The notes: generated by a model not told the origin, from the sequence alone. 64,000 bases of DNA from Allorhizobium sonneratiae (GCF_023700755.1 NZ_JAMKOJ010000003.1:62001-126000), one strand, 5' to 3'. Counted from the stretch's first letter, positions 7,791-17,496 are shown. Made by a program: numbers and translations.

Positions 7791-8672
7791 ATGGACACGC
7801 TGCGTTCACCGAGTTTCGCCTTGACTCGCCCGCTTCATGTTGGTGAGGCGCATCTGGTCGTGCGCGATCTGGCGACTGTGTCGGCCTATTATCAGAAGGT
7901 CATGGGCCTGGAGGTGGTGGAAAAGAGCGCAAGCGGGGCGGTTCTCGGCGTTGCCGGCAAGCCGTTGTTGCGGCTGACCACGGCGGGCGATGTGCTGAAA
8001 GCGCCGCCAACCTCGGCGGGTCTGTTTCACACGGCTTTTCTTCTGCCGGACCGCAAATCGCTGGCGCAATGGCTGGCCCATGCCGCCCATGCCGGTGTGC
8101 CGCTCGATGGAGCCTCGGATCATCTGGTCAGCGAGGCGATTTATCTCAGCGATCCAGAAGGCAACGGCATTGAGATCTACCGGGACCGCAGCCCGATGGA
8201 ATGGACCTATCATGCTGACGGCACGGTGGAGATGGCCACATTGCCGCTCAATCTGCAGAAACTCTATGACAGCGCGCCGAAAGACCCCTGGAGGGCGATG
8301 CCGGAAGGCTCCGCCATCGGCCACATCCATCTTCAGGTCGGCAATGTGCCGGAGGCGGACCGGTTTTATCAAGGCGTTCTCGGTTTGAAAAAGATGGCGA
8401 GCTATCCGGGAGCCAGTTTTTATGCCGCCGGGCAATATCATCATCACGTTGCCGCCAATATCTGGAACAGCCGCGGCGCCAAGGCTCGCAGCGGGCCGAT
8501 GAGCGGCCTTGCCGATTACAGCCTGATCTATCAGGACGAGGCGCTGCTGCAACAGGCCCTGGCAACGCTAGAGACGCTGGAGATTGCGGTGACGAAGACG
8601 GCAGACGGTCATCGCCTCAGCGACCCATGGGGTATCGGTCTCACGCTTTGCTTTAGGTCCGGACAAGCTTGA
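7791..8672 (+). CDS. VOC-family protein, catechol 2,3-dioxygenase-like (CatE type)
   Basis: A 293-residue protein made of two vicinal-oxygen-chelate modules: residues about 12-125 (LHVGEAHLVVRDLATVSAYYQ, ending DPEGNGIEIYRDR) and about 165-285 (IGHIHLQVGNVPEADRFYQ, ending DPWGIGLTLCF). Metal ligands expected in this fold are His and Glu in each half: the IEIY glutamate in the first, and HIHLQV and HHHV histidines in the second. The closest described relatives are CatE-like extradiol dioxygenases; substrate unknown. The terminal LTLCF of module two lacks the usual glutamate. Start at ATG 7791, ten codons inside the open frame, just before the conserved domain. Confidence 0.8.
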   Translation: MDTLRSPSFALTRPLHVGEAHLVVRDLATVSAYYQKVMGLEVVEKSASGAVLGVAGKPLLRLTTAGDVLKAPPTSAGLFHTAFLLPDRKSLAQWLAHAAHAGVPLDGASDHLVSEAIYLSDPEGNGIEIYRDRSPMEWTYHADGTVEMATLPLNLQKLYDSAPKDPWRAMPEGSAIGHIHLQVGNVPEADRFYQGVLGLKKMASYPGASFYAAGQYHHHVAANIWNSRGAKARSGPMSGLADYSLIYQDEALLQQALATLETLEIAVTKTADGHRLSDPWGIGLTLCFRSGQA

Positions 8673-9049
8673 TGCCATAAAGTGATATCCATCAGGATGG
8701 TGCAGATGGCAGGGCAAGATTTGTCCGGCAGGCACAATTGCCGATCTGCTATCGTCTTTTCAGGCCGAAGGTCTGAAAGACAAGAAGCATACCGTCGTTA
8801 AAGAGACCGCGACTGTATCAGGGTCGATAAGGCCAGTGCATACCCCTTGTGCGGATGCCGACTGTGTTGAATGCATCAATGGCGTGAGCATGTGTATGTA
8901 AAACATTACAGCCACCTTTGTGCGCCATATGTGGCGCGCGGCGCTGTAATAGGATTTGATATCCCGCATTGCATAAAAACAGAAGCTTGGGGCGTTTTCG
9001 TGTTGCCATGAAAAACGGAAAGGCTCTGATTGGTGGACGGAGGTGCGTC
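8673..9049. other. Intergenic region with palindromic repeat
   Basis: 377 bases without a convincing gene. It contains a short inverted repeat (TTTCAG...CTGAAA near 8757-8777) and the palindromic element at 8905-8950. The rest shows nothing recognisable apart from GGAGG before the small gene at 9050. Confidence 0.6.
8905..8950. repeat. Palindromic intergenic repeat of the ACAGC/GCTGT type
   Basis: 46-base palindrome running ATTACAGC ... TGCGCC-ATAT-GTGGCGC ... GCGCTGTAAT. The end motifs and the TGCGCC/GGCGC core resemble a mobile-looking repeat often seen between genes in Rhizobium and Agrobacterium. A degenerate relative is at 1582-1621. Confidence 0.75.
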
Positions 9050-9457
9050 ATGTACATTTCCGACAGTGCATCAGGACGGATTTCGCTTTCCCGGCCAGTC
9101 GTGGCTGGTGACGCCGTTGGCAACACCAGAGACCGAGAAGGGTCGGGTGGCTTCAGGCGGCAAGGCGAGGATCGGCGTCCGCCCCCGCAGGATGAGCAGG
9201 CATTGCAGGCTGATGACATCAGTGCAGCCGATGATATTTCCTATGATGCCCTTGCGGGCAATGCCCCTTCACTTTCGGCGGCGATATGGGAAATGGAGGC
9301 GGGTCAGATCGAACGCCAGGACGTGGCGGAAAATGCCAGCGAATCACCGCCCGCAACCGTTTCCCCACAGGGCGATGCCGCTTCAGGCGACAGTGCTTCA
9401 GATGAAGTTATGGCTTCGCTTCTGGCGCTCTTCGAGCCGGGCGATGCCGCCGTCTGA
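9050..9457 (+). CDS. Small acidic hypothetical protein
   Basis: A 135-residue hydrophilic, acidic, low-complexity protein with no family I recognise. It lacks a signal peptide and membrane span; the middle is rich in Asp, Ala and Gln, and the end (VMASLLALFEPGDAAV) could form one amphipathic helix. The start at 9050 is supported by GGAGG six bases upstream; the frame is open 27 codons further upstream without such support. It could be a lineage-specific orphan or a chance frame. It has no clear operon partner. Confidence 0.45.
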   Translation: MYISDSASGRISLSRPVVAGDAVGNTRDREGSGGFRRQGEDRRPPPQDEQALQADDISAADDISYDALAGNAPSLSAAIWEMEAGQIERQDVAENASESPPATVSPQGDAASGDSASDEVMASLLALFEPGDAAV

Positions 9458-9495
9458 ACTGCTGTCGCTATTGGTTTTTTGCCTGTCCGGACGCC

Positions 9496-9529
9496 AAACC
9501 ATTTCACACTTTTCTCGGAACAATGCTCT
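9496..9529. repeat. Degenerate TTTCACACTTTTC repeat
   Basis: AAACCATTTCACACTTTTCTCGG followed by AATGCTCT resembles the right part of the element at 62449-62499 (AACCGTTTCACACTTTTCCTGG ... TGCTCT). It lies in the spacer before the AT-rich gene. Confidence 0.6.
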
Positions 9530-9657
9530 GACGCCTGTGCAAGTCAATTGGATCATCGCCGATCATGTGCCCATCCTGCAGAGGATGAGATATTTGCTGT
9601 CGACTGTGGAAGGGTTATCTGCTTCAAATACAAGCTCATTAAATATAGGGCTGAAGA

Positions 9658-10356
9658 GTGTTTAAATTCATCTCAAAAAATTACATCGTAATTATTTTTT
9701 TCACGTTTTTGTTATCATCGAACAGTTTTGCAGATGATAAAAAAATAGATTACATAAAGTCATTGTTGGGAGAAAATGTAAATACGTCTGATGTGTATGA
9801 AATTTACAATGGGGTTCCTCTAAAGAAAAAAGACAATATTGTTATTACTGTAATCAATCAGCCCGATAATAAAATTAAAAATTTTTCCATTGCAAAGATA
9901 TTGGATTATGCAGCGGCGCTCAATCTTAATGTTGTTTTTCAAAACAATATCGAGGCAACGGAAATATTATTGTTTGACGACTTCGTAGACAAAAATAATA
10001 ATTTTAATAAAAATGTGCTCGAAAAATATGGTATTAATATTAAAGACGATTCGTCTGTTCCGATTAAATTTCGGGATTGCTTTGTCATTAGAGAAATTAA
10101 TAACGGATCAATTGTTAACTCTAAATATATTATCGATAATAAATTAAATAAAGAAGAAACAAAAGAATGTATTTCTCGGTCTGTGACTTTTTCATTTGGC
10201 TTGTCGTTCAAGCCTTTAGTAAAATTATTATCAATAAATAAAGTGGAAGTTTATGATTTTATAGATGAGTTCGGGCCTTTTATCCTGAGTAGAAGGGATA
10301 GATGCTTTCAAGTGAGCCGCGAGCATCTCGACTATTCGTGCATGTCTGATGAGTAA
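9658..10356 (+). CDS. AT-rich secreted orphan protein
   Basis: A 232-residue protein with a signal peptide (MFKFISKNYIVIIFFTFLLS, cleavage likely after SFA) and a Lys/Asn/Ile-rich mature part. Base composition is strikingly AT-rich and codons such as AAA, AAT and ATA dominate, unlike every other gene in the window, which points to horizontal acquisition. The three mature cysteines in FRDCFVI, KECISRS and DRCFQVS, plus one near the end (DYSCMSD), could pair. I do not recognise a domain. It starts with GTG, preceded by a weak GAAGA. No mobility gene remains beside it; flanking spacers carry family-type repeats. Confidence 0.7.
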   Translation: MFKFISKNYIVIIFFTFLLSSNSFADDKKIDYIKSLLGENVNTSDVYEIYNGVPLKKKDNIVITVINQPDNKIKNFSIAKILDYAAALNLNVVFQNNIEATEILLFDDFVDKNNNFNKNVLEKYGINIKDDSSVPIKFRDCFVIREINNGSIVNSKYIIDNKLNKEETKECISRSVTFSFGLSFKPLVKLLSINKVEVYDFIDEFGPFILSRRDRCFQVSREHLDYSCMSDE

Positions 10357-10450
10357 AATGGGTGATTGAGAGAATCGACCGAAAAGTGGGAAGCGGGTTC
10401 GGAAAAACCCGATGCAGCTTTCCGTCCTGAAATGCGGAAAACAAAGAGTG

Positions 10451-10489
10451 AGAGCGTTTCGGTGTTTGTGTGCACCGGTGAAGCGCTCT
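10451..10489. repeat. Inverted repeat, AGAGCG...CGCTCT type
   Basis: AGAGCGTTTC and GAAGCGCTCT form ten-base arms with one mismatch around a GGTG/CACC inner stem. This AGAGCGTTTC motif is a common intergenic repeat in Rhizobiaceae. It sits between the AT-rich gene and mucR. Confidence 0.65.
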
Positions 10490-10505
10490 AAGCTGATTTT
10501 GTCAT

Positions 10506-10542
10506 GGAGTGCATCTCAACCCGTCGGAAAGACATGCACTCC
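10506..10542 (-). terminator. Possible terminator after mucR
   Basis: GGAGTGCAT and ATGCACTCC form a perfect nine-base stem about 55 bases beyond the mucR stop codon. There is no strong T run, so termination is only suggested. Confidence 0.4.
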
Positions 10543-10596
10543 AGACATGATACGCAATCGACGCGCTTCAACAGCGCGATGCCAGCCTCATTCAGC

Positions 10597-11028
10597 TTAC
10601 TTGCCGCGACGGCGGCGCTGGCCGAGGCCCATTTCCTTGGCAAGCCGCGAACGGGCTTCGGCATAGGCAGGCGCGACCATCGGATAGTCAGCCGGCAGAT
10701 CCCATTTTTCCCGGTATTCTTCGGGGCTGAGGCTGTGATGGGTCATCAGGTGGCGCTTCAGCGACTTGAAGGAGCCGCCGCATTCCAGGCAGATGATCTG
10801 CTCGCCCTGAATGGACTTGCGCACCGAAACGGCCGGCTTCTGCTTTTCCAGAGCCGGTGCTGCCGGGGCGGTGGTCGATGTGTTGGAAAGGGCCGAATGC
10901 ACATCGGAAATCAGATGCGAAATGTCCCCAATTGGCACAACGTGATTGCTGACATAGGCCGCGACAATATCAGCGGTCAGTTCAACAAGCAGATCGTTAT
11001 CGGACGACCCCATTACCGTATCGTTCAT
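10597..11028 (-). CDS. mucR: MucR/Ros-family zinc-finger transcriptional regulator
   Basis: DNA-binding regulator of exopolysaccharide, motility and cell-cycle genes in rhizobia and of virulence genes in Agrobacterium (as Ros). The 143 residues have the N-terminal oligomerisation region ([18 protein letters not shown]) and the prokaryotic C2H2 finger, with Cys80, Cys83, His93 and His97, followed by [21 protein letters not shown], which is diagnostic of the family. Basic tail QRRRRGK. The start at 11028 has CAGGAG upstream; the frame continues 42 codons further but that part is unlike the family. An operator-like palindrome at 11132-11152 suggests autoregulation, known for this family. Confidence 0.95.
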   Translation of the reverse strand: MNDTVMGSSDNDLLVELTADIVAAYVSNHVVPIGDISHLISDVHSALSNTSTTAPAAPALEKQKPAVSVRKSIQGEQIICLECGGSFKSLKRHLMTHHSLSPEEYREKWDLPADYPMVAPAYAEARSRLAKEMGLGQRRRRGK

Positions 11029-11131
11029 CTTTGTCTCCTGTTCATGGCCTGCTGGGCGATTTTTGCCACCGATCGTCAGCAGATTTGGCTTGAAGACTGA
11101 TCCTATAGGACAGTCAAATGTAAATGCTCTC

Positions 11132-11152
11132 GAAAATGACAAGATCATTTTC
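11132..11152. promoter_or_regulatory. Operator-like inverted repeat upstream of mucR
   Basis: GAAAATGA-CAAGA-TCATTTTC is a perfect eight-base inverted repeat 104-124 bases before the mucR start codon. It could bind MucR itself or another dimeric regulator. Confidence 0.45.
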
Positions 11153-11423
11153 ACAATTATTTTAGAAGCGATAGATTGAAGGTAAGAAACCGGCCACGAG
11201 GCCTTTGTTTCATCCGATTGCTATGAAAGGATCTGGGCTGTCATGAACCCGATATCACTGTCACCTCGGCTCTATGCAAATCTCAAATAATTCTTCTGTA
11301 GACTTAGCAATATCTTTGCAAATGTCCAGTTCTGTTTTTAACAGAATGCTTGCGCATGTTACAAAGTGCCTTTTCAGGAAGATGAACATATTTCCAGTCT
11401 GTATAAGAAATTTGTATTCTGCG

Positions 11424-11439
11424 TTAACCAGTCCTTAAC
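11424..11439. promoter_or_regulatory. CtrA-type binding site
   Basis: TTAACCAGTCCTTAAC matches the full CtrA consensus TTAA-N7-TTAAC. It lies just past the stop codon of mnhG and about 400 bases before mucR, so if functional it most likely serves mucR or a promoter inside this spacer. Confidence 0.5.
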
Positions 11440-11445
11440 CATGGC

Positions 11446-11790
11446 CTACTTCAGATTTTCCTTATCTGAGGCCATTTCGTCTCGCAAACTGGCCTTGGCC
11501 ATGGGGTACCCAACATGATGTGCGGCCTTGGCCAGCAGATGGGCGGAGACGGGTGCTGTCAGTACAAAGAAGAAAAAACCTGCTATCGAGCGTGCAAATA
11601 CAGCCATTTCTGCAGAATTCAAGCCTACAGCCAGCAATAATAATCCCGAGCCGACAGTTCCAGCCTTGGAGGCCGCATGCATGCGCGTATAGAGATCCGG
11701 CAGTCGGTTAATGCCAATGGCGGCAACAACCGCAAAGAAAGACCCGGCAAGGATTAAAACAGAAACGGTGGCAGATAAAAGCAAGCTCAT
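11446..11790 (-). CDS. mnhG: Mrp/Mnh cation-proton antiporter subunit G
   Basis: Subunit G of the multi-subunit Na+ or K+/H+ antiporter in the inner membrane. 114 residues with three membrane spans; the family motif [22 protein letters not shown] is clear. Last gene of the seven-gene mnhABCDEFG operon, overlapping mnhF by four bases. In rhizobia this complex is also called Pha and takes part in pH and cation balance. Confidence 0.95.
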   Translation of the reverse strand: MSLLLSATVSVLILAGSFFAVVAAIGINRLPDLYTRMHAASKAGTVGSGLLLLAVGLNSAEMAVFARSIAGFFFFVLTAPVSAHLLAKAAHHVGYPMAKASLRDEMASDKENLK

Positions 11791-12203
11791 CGATCTGTCT
11801 CCTTTTGGGACAGGTTGTTTTGCTGTTTCATGCGGCGTTGGCGTTTTTCATTGCGTAACTTTTCCACAGTGAATTGTTTTTCTACCGCCTGTCTGGCCGG
11901 TTCGGTCTCGGGTGATTCGCCGATCACTCCCCGTACCAGAATGAAACGGGCGAAGGCGACCGTGCTCAAAAAACCGACGAGACCAAGAGAGATGGCGATG
12001 TCGATATAGAGTGTGTAACCGGTGCGGATCGCGAAAACCGCGATGAAGCCGATGACAATGGCGACCAGCATGTCGAGCGCCACCACCCGGTCCGGCAGGG
12101 TGGGGCCAAGCATGACGCGCAGCACGGTGAGAAAGAATGCCACCGACAACAGCACCAGTCCGATGGTGGTGGAGATATCGATCAGGCTCTGGCCGGTGAT
12201 CAT
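11787..12203 (-). CDS. mnhF: Mrp/Mnh cation-proton antiporter subunit F
   Basis: 138-residue subunit F with three membrane spans. The [19 protein letters not shown] segment followed by [20 protein letters not shown] is the family signature. The usual MnhF is about 90 residues; here a charged 45-residue tail ([10 protein letters not shown] to the end) extends into the cytoplasm. Start at 12203 overlaps the mnhE stop by four bases; a longer upstream frame is a shadow of mnhE. Confidence 0.93.
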   Translation of the reverse strand: MITGQSLIDISTTIGLVLLSVAFFLTVLRVMLGPTLPDRVVALDMLVAIVIGFIAVFAIRTGYTLYIDIAISLGLVGFLSTVAFARFILVRGVIGESPETEPARQAVEKQFTVEKLRNEKRQRRMKQQNNLSQKETDR

Positions 12204-12673
12204 GCGAAAGCCTCCTTGATCTTGCGCTCGAAGCCTTCGGCAATGCTTTTGCGCGCGGCATCGGGATCGTCGCAATCCAGCGCATGGATATAAAGCGTCT
12301 TGCGGTCTTCAGAAACATCCACCGAAAGGGTTCCCGGCGTCAGCGTGATCAGATTGGCCAGAAGCGCAATTTCGAAATCCCGTGTCAGGGTGAGACGATA
12401 GGCGAAGATCCCCGGTTTGATGTCGAGGTCCGGGGTCAGCGACAGCACCGTCACCGTCCAGGCCGATTTGGCCAGTTCGGCGAGGAACAGGCCGAAAAGA
12501 CCGGTCAGCCGTCTGACGCGCCCGAGATAGCTGACGCCGTTGATCTGTTCGCGCAAAAGCCACACGACGGCGAGCGAGACGAAAAAGCCGAGCAGCAGAT
12601 TGTGAAATGTGGCGCTTCCGCTGACCGCAACCCAGATGACGGCCATCAGCAGATTGACGATCAGAAGGATCAT
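12200..12673 (-). CDS. mnhE: Mrp/Mnh cation-proton antiporter subunit E
   Basis: 157-residue subunit E: two N-terminal membrane spans ([19 protein letters not shown] and [18 protein letters not shown]), then a cytoplasmic domain with the conserved [20 protein letters not shown] and [18 protein letters not shown]. It overlaps mnhD and mnhF by four bases on either side, so it is translated as part of the operon. Start at ATG 12673. Confidence 0.94.
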   Translation of the reverse strand: MILLIVNLLMAVIWVAVSGSATFHNLLLGFFVSLAVVWLLREQINGVSYLGRVRRLTGLFGLFLAELAKSAWTVTVLSLTPDLDIKPGIFAYRLTLTRDFEIALLANLITLTPGTLSVDVSEDRKTLYIHALDCDDPDAARKSIAEGFERKIKEAFA

Positions 12674-14310
12674 GGCTGTGCTCCCGCAGGAAAGACCGAA
12701 CTGATATAGGCATGCGGGTCGATCAGCCCCAGGGCCGCCGTTTGCGCAAGATCGATGATGCGCTCGGGAAACAGGCCGAAACCAAGCACAAAGGCAGCAA
12801 TGAGGCTGATTGCGGCCATGGTCATGCGTGAGGGGTTGTGGCCCGCGGCAAGTCCTGGAACGCTGGGCCCTGGAACGGAGGCCTTTGCCGCAGCCGTTTT
12901 GTCTGTGAAGGACATGTCTTCGGATGGTTCTGGTCGCCAGAAGGCCAGAAGATAAAGCCTTGCAAGGGTCAGCGTGGTCAAAAATCCTGCCAGCAGCAGA
13001 AAGGCGGCCAGCCAGCCATGGCCGGTATCGAGGGCGGCCTTGACCAGAATGGCTTTCGGCCAGAAGCCGGAAAAAGGCGGCAGGCCGCTTGCTGCGAAAA
13101 ACAGGGCCAGCGCCAGATAGGAAAAGACCGGAGCACGCCGGTAAAGCCCGCCCATCCTTGCAAGATCGAAGCTTTGCGCCATGCGCCCCGCCTGACCCAC
13201 GACGAAGTAAAGCCCTCCCATCAGCAGGATGGAGTGCAGCGCGTAAAGAATGGCCCCGCTGAGGCCCTCGACACCGCCAATGGCAATGCCGGCAAGGCAA
13301 TTGCCGATGCCGGCAATGACGATAAAGCCCATGAGCCTGCGGCTGTCGGATTGCGCCAGTCCACCCAAAGCGCCGAAGATCATCGTGGCGGCCGCGACCA
13401 CGGCGATCAACCCCGTCAGCCCGTTATATTCAAACGGAAGCAGCATGACGAGCACGCGCAGAAGGCTGTAGACGCCGACCTTGGTCAACAGCGCGGCAAA
13501 CAGACCGGCAACGGTCATATAGGGTGTGTGATAGGCGGCAGGCAGCCAGAAATTCACCGGGAAGGCGGCCGCCTTCATGGCGAAGGCCAGCGCAAACAGG
13601 CAGGCCAGCGTCATCATCGGCGCATCCGCCCGGACCGTTTCGGCCTTGCGGGCAATATCGGCCATGTTGAGCGTGCCGAAAATGGCGTAAAGATAACCGA
13701 TCGCCATCAGAAACAATGTCGTCGCCAGCAGGTTCAGCACCGCATATTTCAACGCTCCGTCGATCTGCTCGCGCTCTGAACCGAGGATCAAAAGGCCGAA
13801 AGAGGCAATCAGCAGCACCTCGAACCAGACATAGAGGTTAAAGATGTCGCCGGTCAGAAAGGCACCGGAAACACCGGCCATCAGCACCATCAGCAGCGGG
13901 TAGAAGCCATAGCGACGTCCCGATGTGCTGATATTGCCATCGGCATGCAGCGCTGCGGCAAGGGCTGCAATGGCCGCGCTCAGCGCAAACAGCGTGCCGG
14001 TGAGATCGGCGGTGAAGGCAATACCGAAGGGCGGTCTCCATTTCCCCATCACCACCGTTACCGGTCCGTGCAGCCAGACCTCGACCAGAAGCCGCGCCTC
14101 GACGAGGATCAGGAACAGGATGGTGATGAGCGCCAGCGGCTGATGGCGCTCGGTTCGCTCGCGCAGCACCATCATCAGGGCGGCGACCAGCAGAGGAATG
14201 GCCACTGGCAGGATTGGCAGCCAGCCGACAAGACCGGGGGCTGTCTGCACATGCGCATGGGCAAGGGCATTTGCAAGATCGGCGGCAGGGAGTGCGTTGG
14301 GAGAGGCCAT
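12670..14310 (-). CDS. mnhD: Mrp/Mnh cation-proton antiporter subunit D
   Basis: 546-residue proton-channel subunit homologous to complex I NuoM/NuoN. About 14 membrane spans. The key glutamate lies in NLYVWFEVLLIASFGLL and a key lysine in FALAFAMKAAAFPVNFWLP; the second half has SDSRRLMGFIVIAGIGN and FFAASGLPPFSGFWPK. A hydrophilic insertion near residue 470-490 (EDMSFTDKTAAAKASVPGPS) separates the last spans. It follows mnhC by 17 bases and overlaps mnhE. Confidence 0.96.
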   Translation of the reverse strand: MASPNALPAADLANALAHAHVQTAPGLVGWLPILPVAIPLLVAALMMVLRERTERHQPLALITILFLILVEARLLVEVWLHGPVTVVMGKWRPPFGIAFTADLTGTLFALSAAIAALAAALHADGNISTSGRRYGFYPLLMVLMAGVSGAFLTGDIFNLYVWFEVLLIASFGLLILGSEREQIDGALKYAVLNLLATTLFLMAIGYLYAIFGTLNMADIARKAETVRADAPMMTLACLFALAFAMKAAAFPVNFWLPAAYHTPYMTVAGLFAALLTKVGVYSLLRVLVMLLPFEYNGLTGLIAVVAAATMIFGALGGLAQSDSRRLMGFIVIAGIGNCLAGIAIGGVEGLSGAILYALHSILLMGGLYFVVGQAGRMAQSFDLARMGGLYRRAPVFSYLALALFFAASGLPPFSGFWPKAILVKAALDTGHGWLAAFLLLAGFLTTLTLARLYLLAFWRPEPSEDMSFTDKTAAAKASVPGPSVPGLAAGHNPSRMTMAAISLIAAFVLGFGLFPERIIDLAQTAALGLIDPHAYISSVFPAGAQP

Positions 14311-14327
14311 TCTGTCGCGCTGCTCTT

Positions 14328-14705
14328 TCAGTAATCCAAGGGAGGCATTGGCGGGTTTTCCGGCTCCGCCAGTCGCATGCCGTCGGTATCGTCAGTGCCG
14401 AGATCCTGATAGGCGCGGTAGGCCAGCACCAGCAGAAAGGCGAAGAAGGAAAAGGAAATAACGATGGCCGTCAGGATCAGCGCCTGCGGCAGGGGATTGG
14501 CCGCCGTCATCGCCAGACTGTCCTGACCAGCGGGAATGATCGGCGGCGTTGCCCGCGTCAGCCGTCCGGCAGTAAACAGGCCGAGATTGACGGCATTGCC
14601 CAAAAGCACGATGCCGAGCAGCATGCGCACGACATGGCGCGACATGATCAGATAGAAGGCGGCGGCAGCAAACAGCCCGACCAGCAAGGAAAACACGGCT
14701 TCCAT
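14328..14705 (-). CDS. mnhC: Mrp/Mnh cation-proton antiporter subunit C
   Basis: 125-residue NuoK-like subunit with three membrane spans. The signature is RMLLGIVLLGNAVNLGLF followed by PLPQALILTAIVISFSFFAF. The C-terminal tail is acidic and proline-rich. It starts at 14705, where its ATG overlaps the last base of mnhB; the upstream extension of the frame has no membrane character. Confidence 0.95.
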   Translation of the reverse strand: MEAVFSLLVGLFAAAAFYLIMSRHVVRMLLGIVLLGNAVNLGLFTAGRLTRATPPIIPAGQDSLAMTAANPLPQALILTAIVISFSFFAFLLVLAYRAYQDLGTDDTDGMRLAEPENPPMPPLDY

Positions 14706-15124
14706 CAGCCATCCTCCCGTTCGGCCAGCGCCAGCGCAATCGACGTGATCGCGCCGGTCACCACCAGATAGACGCCGAGATCGAAACTGGTAACGGTGGC
14801 AAGCGGCACCTCCACGCCAAACAGCCGCGGATAGATCCACAGCGCCGTCATGAAAGGCACATCGGCAAAGGCAGAGACAAAGCCGGAGAGGCAGGCAATC
14901 AGCAGGCCCGCACCTGCCACCGACAAAGGATGGATGCGCAGCGCGCGGCGCACCGCCTGCACGCCGAAGGCCATGCCGTAGATGGAAAAGCCAGCCGCCG
15001 CAATCAGCCCGCCGATGAAGCCGCCGCCCGGCTCGTTATGGCCGCGCAACAGCACGAAGAGCGAAAACATCAGCATCAGCGCGGTGATGAAGGGGGCAAG
15101 CGTGCGGAAAATCAGCGTGTTCAT
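14705..15124 (-). CDS. mnhB: Mrp/Mnh cation-proton antiporter subunit B
   Basis: 139-residue subunit B with four membrane spans, recognised by [21 protein letters not shown] near the N-terminus and [20 protein letters not shown] near the end. Encoded separately from subunit A, which distinguishes this seven-gene (group 1) arrangement from systems where A and B are fused. Overlaps mnhA by four bases. Confidence 0.95.
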   Translation of the reverse strand: MNTLIFRTLAPFITALMLMFSLFVLLRGHNEPGGGFIGGLIAAAGFSIYGMAFGVQAVRRALRIHPLSVAGAGLLIACLSGFVSAFADVPFMTALWIYPRLFGVEVPLATVTSFDLGVYLVVTGAITSIALALAEREDG

Positions 15125-17496
15125 GCCATCTCTCCCGGTTTTGCCGCATCCGCCGGCCTTTCGGATTTCGCTGGCCTTGCCGCCCGGATACGGATCAGCG
15201 CCAGTATGGCAAGCCCTGTCACCATGACGACGGAGATTTCACCCAGCGTATCGACGCCGCGGAAATCGACGATAATGACATTCACCACATTGCTGCCATG
15301 GGCGATGACCTTGGAATACTGATTAAAAAATTCCGTCAGTTCCGGGTTGAACGGCAATTGCGTCACCTTGGTCAGCATCAGCGTGACACCTGCGGCGCAG
15401 GCAATCGCCACGCTTGCGTCGAGCAGCACCTGCGGCAGGGGCCGACGGTCGCTTGGATGCAGCTTCAGCCGGGTCATCACCAGCGCCAGAATGACCACCG
15501 ACAGCGTCTCGATCATGAACTGGGTGAAGGACAGATCGGGCGCACCGAACAGAAGGAAGATCACCGATATGGCAAAGCCCTGAATGCCGAGCGAGACGAT
15601 GGCCGTCAACCGGTTGTCGGCCGCCAGAACGGCATAAAGCCCGGCCACGGCAATGGCGAGAAAGGCCGCTTCCGGCAGCGTGATCGACAGCGGTCCATGC
15701 GGCAGATGCGGCCCCTCGCCATAAAGCGCCATGGGCAGCAGAAAGGCGAGCGCCACGATGATCAGGCTGACGGTGACATAGACATCGAGCCGTCCGCCAT
15801 GAATGACGCGGGTGATGCGGAAGGCGACCCGCACAAGGGCGGCGACAAGATGGTCGAATCCGCGATCCGGCCCCGGTCCCAATGCCTCGATCAGTTTTGT
15901 CAGTCCGGTTCTGACCGGGGGCAGGGCGAGGTACATGACAAAGCCGAAGGCAAAGGTGATCAGAGACAGGCCAAGCGGCAGGCCGATATGCGGAATGAGT
16001 GAAGCTTCCGGCACACGGGCGCTACCGGCCACGGCGCTGGCCATGGGGGCTGCGATCAGGCGGATGAAGCCTGAGGAAAACAGGGCAAAGCCAAGGCCGA
16101 ACACGCCAAGCAGCAAGGGGCCGAGCCAGAGGCCGAACGGCCCTTCATGCGCCTCTTTCGGGGTTTTCTGCTGCGGGCCAAAAAACGGTTTGATGGCAAG
16201 GATCAGCCCGGTGGTCATCATCAGGCCGTTGCCGATCACGGCAATAAGAGTAAACAGGATCGAGCGCAGATCGCCATGCACGAGCGCTGCGTAAATCTCT
16301 TCCTTGGCGAGAAAGCCGATGAAGGGCGGCAGGCCCGCCATCGACAGCCCACCGCAAAGGGCGGCAAGAAACGTCAGCGGCATCGCCTTACAAAGCCCGC
16401 CAAGCCGGGTGTAATCGCGCGTGCCCGCTTCATGGTCGAGACTGCCAGCGACCATGAACAGCCCGCCTTTGAACAGGCTATGGGCGATCAGATACAGCAC
16501 CGCGGCACTGATCGCATGTTCCGAGCCGAAGCCGGTCAGCATCACCATCAGCCCGAGCGAGGCGACGGTGGTATAGGCCAGCACCTGTTTCAGATCCGTC
16601 TGGGCAAGCGCCATGACCGAGCCTGCCACCAGCGTGACACCACCGAAAAACGGCAGCAGGATTTCCCAGGCCGGTGTCCCGCCCAGAACCGGCTGCAGGC
16701 GCATCAGAAGATAGACGCCTGCCTTCACCATGGTGGCCGAATGCAGATAGGCCGACACCGGCGTTGGCGCTTCCATGGCGTTGGGCAGCCAGACATGGAA
16801 GGGAAATTGCGCCGATTTGGTGAAGGCGCCGCCGAGAATAAGCAGCAAGGCGGCCAGATAGAAGGGGCTTGCACCAAGGTGGTTTTCGCTGTGCAGCAGA
16901 AGCGAAAATGTGGCAATGCCAGACATGTCCCACAGCATCAGAAGACCGGCCAGAAGCAGAAGCCCGCCGCCGCCGGTGATCACCAGCGCCTGCAGGGCGG
17001 CACGGCGCGCGGCCTGTCGCTCATGATCGAAGCCGATCAGCAGGAAGGAGGTGATCGAGGTCAGCTCCCAGTAGACAAAAAGCATGAGGAAACTGTCGGA
17101 AACGACGAGACCGAGCATCGAGCCCATGAACAGCAGCAGGAAGGCCATGAAACGGCCCTGCTGTGGATGGCCCTTCATATAGGCCCCGGCATAAAGCACG
17201 ATGAGAAAGCCGATGCCGGTGACCAGCAGCGCGAAGGTCAAGGACAGGCCGTCAAGAAACCAGGAGAAGCTGACATTGAGGCTCGGCACCCAGACATAAC
17301 CGCCGGTGACGATGCCGCCACTGGCAATCTCCGGCACGAGACGCAGAAAATGCAGGAAGGCGGCAAACGGTGCGAGAGCCAGACCCCATGCGGCCCTGTG
17401 TCCCAACCGTGCTGTCAGGGGAGCCGCAAGCGCGGCTGCGATGAAGTGCAAAAACAGCATCACCAGTGTCAGGCTCGCCTCATCCGCGATCATCAT
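15121..17496 (-). CDS. mnhA: Mrp/Mnh cation-proton antiporter subunit A
   Basis: 791-residue NuoL-like subunit, first gene of the operon. About 20 membrane spans. The N-terminal antiporter half has the glutamate in [18 protein letters not shown], the lysine in [20 protein letters not shown] and [17 protein letters not shown]. The C-terminal part includes [20 protein letters not shown] and ends in the MnhB-like N-terminal domain with [19 protein letters not shown]. Start at ATG 17496 is preceded by AAGGGAG; the long upstream extension of the frame is not part of the family. Confidence 0.95.
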   Translation of the reverse strand: MMIADEASLTLVMLFLHFIAAALAAPLTARLGHRAAWGLALAPFAAFLHFLRLVPEIASGGIVTGGYVWVPSLNVSFSWFLDGLSLTFALLVTGIGFLIVLYAGAYMKGHPQQGRFMAFLLLFMGSMLGLVVSDSFLMLFVYWELTSITSFLLIGFDHERQAARRAALQALVITGGGGLLLLAGLLMLWDMSGIATFSLLLHSENHLGASPFYLAALLLILGGAFTKSAQFPFHVWLPNAMEAPTPVSAYLHSATMVKAGVYLLMRLQPVLGGTPAWEILLPFFGGVTLVAGSVMALAQTDLKQVLAYTTVASLGLMVMLTGFGSEHAISAAVLYLIAHSLFKGGLFMVAGSLDHEAGTRDYTRLGGLCKAMPLTFLAALCGGLSMAGLPPFIGFLAKEEIYAALVHGDLRSILFTLIAVIGNGLMMTTGLILAIKPFFGPQQKTPKEAHEGPFGLWLGPLLLGVFGLGFALFSSGFIRLIAAPMASAVAGSARVPEASLIPHIGLPLGLSLITFAFGFVMYLALPPVRTGLTKLIEALGPGPDRGFDHLVAALVRVAFRITRVIHGGRLDVYVTVSLIIVALAFLLPMALYGEGPHLPHGPLSITLPEAAFLAIAVAGLYAVLAADNRLTAIVSLGIQGFAISVIFLLFGAPDLSFTQFMIETLSVVILALVMTRLKLHPSDRRPLPQVLLDASVAIACAAGVTLMLTKVTQLPFNPELTEFFNQYSKVIAHGSNVVNVIIVDFRGVDTLGEISVVMVTGLAILALIRIRAARPAKSERPADAAKPGEMA

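Larger units (their letters stand above)
11029..11445. other. mucR upstream region
   Basis: 417 bases without a gene and more AT-rich than its surroundings. It holds two palindromes (TCCTATAGGA at 11101-11110 and the one at 11132-11152) and a CtrA-type site at 11424-11439. AT-rich promoter regions are the known targets of MucR. Confidence 0.6.

Noticed and set aside
12838-13779. 313-codon open frame on the plus strand
   Set aside because: Opposite mnhD; shadow frame.
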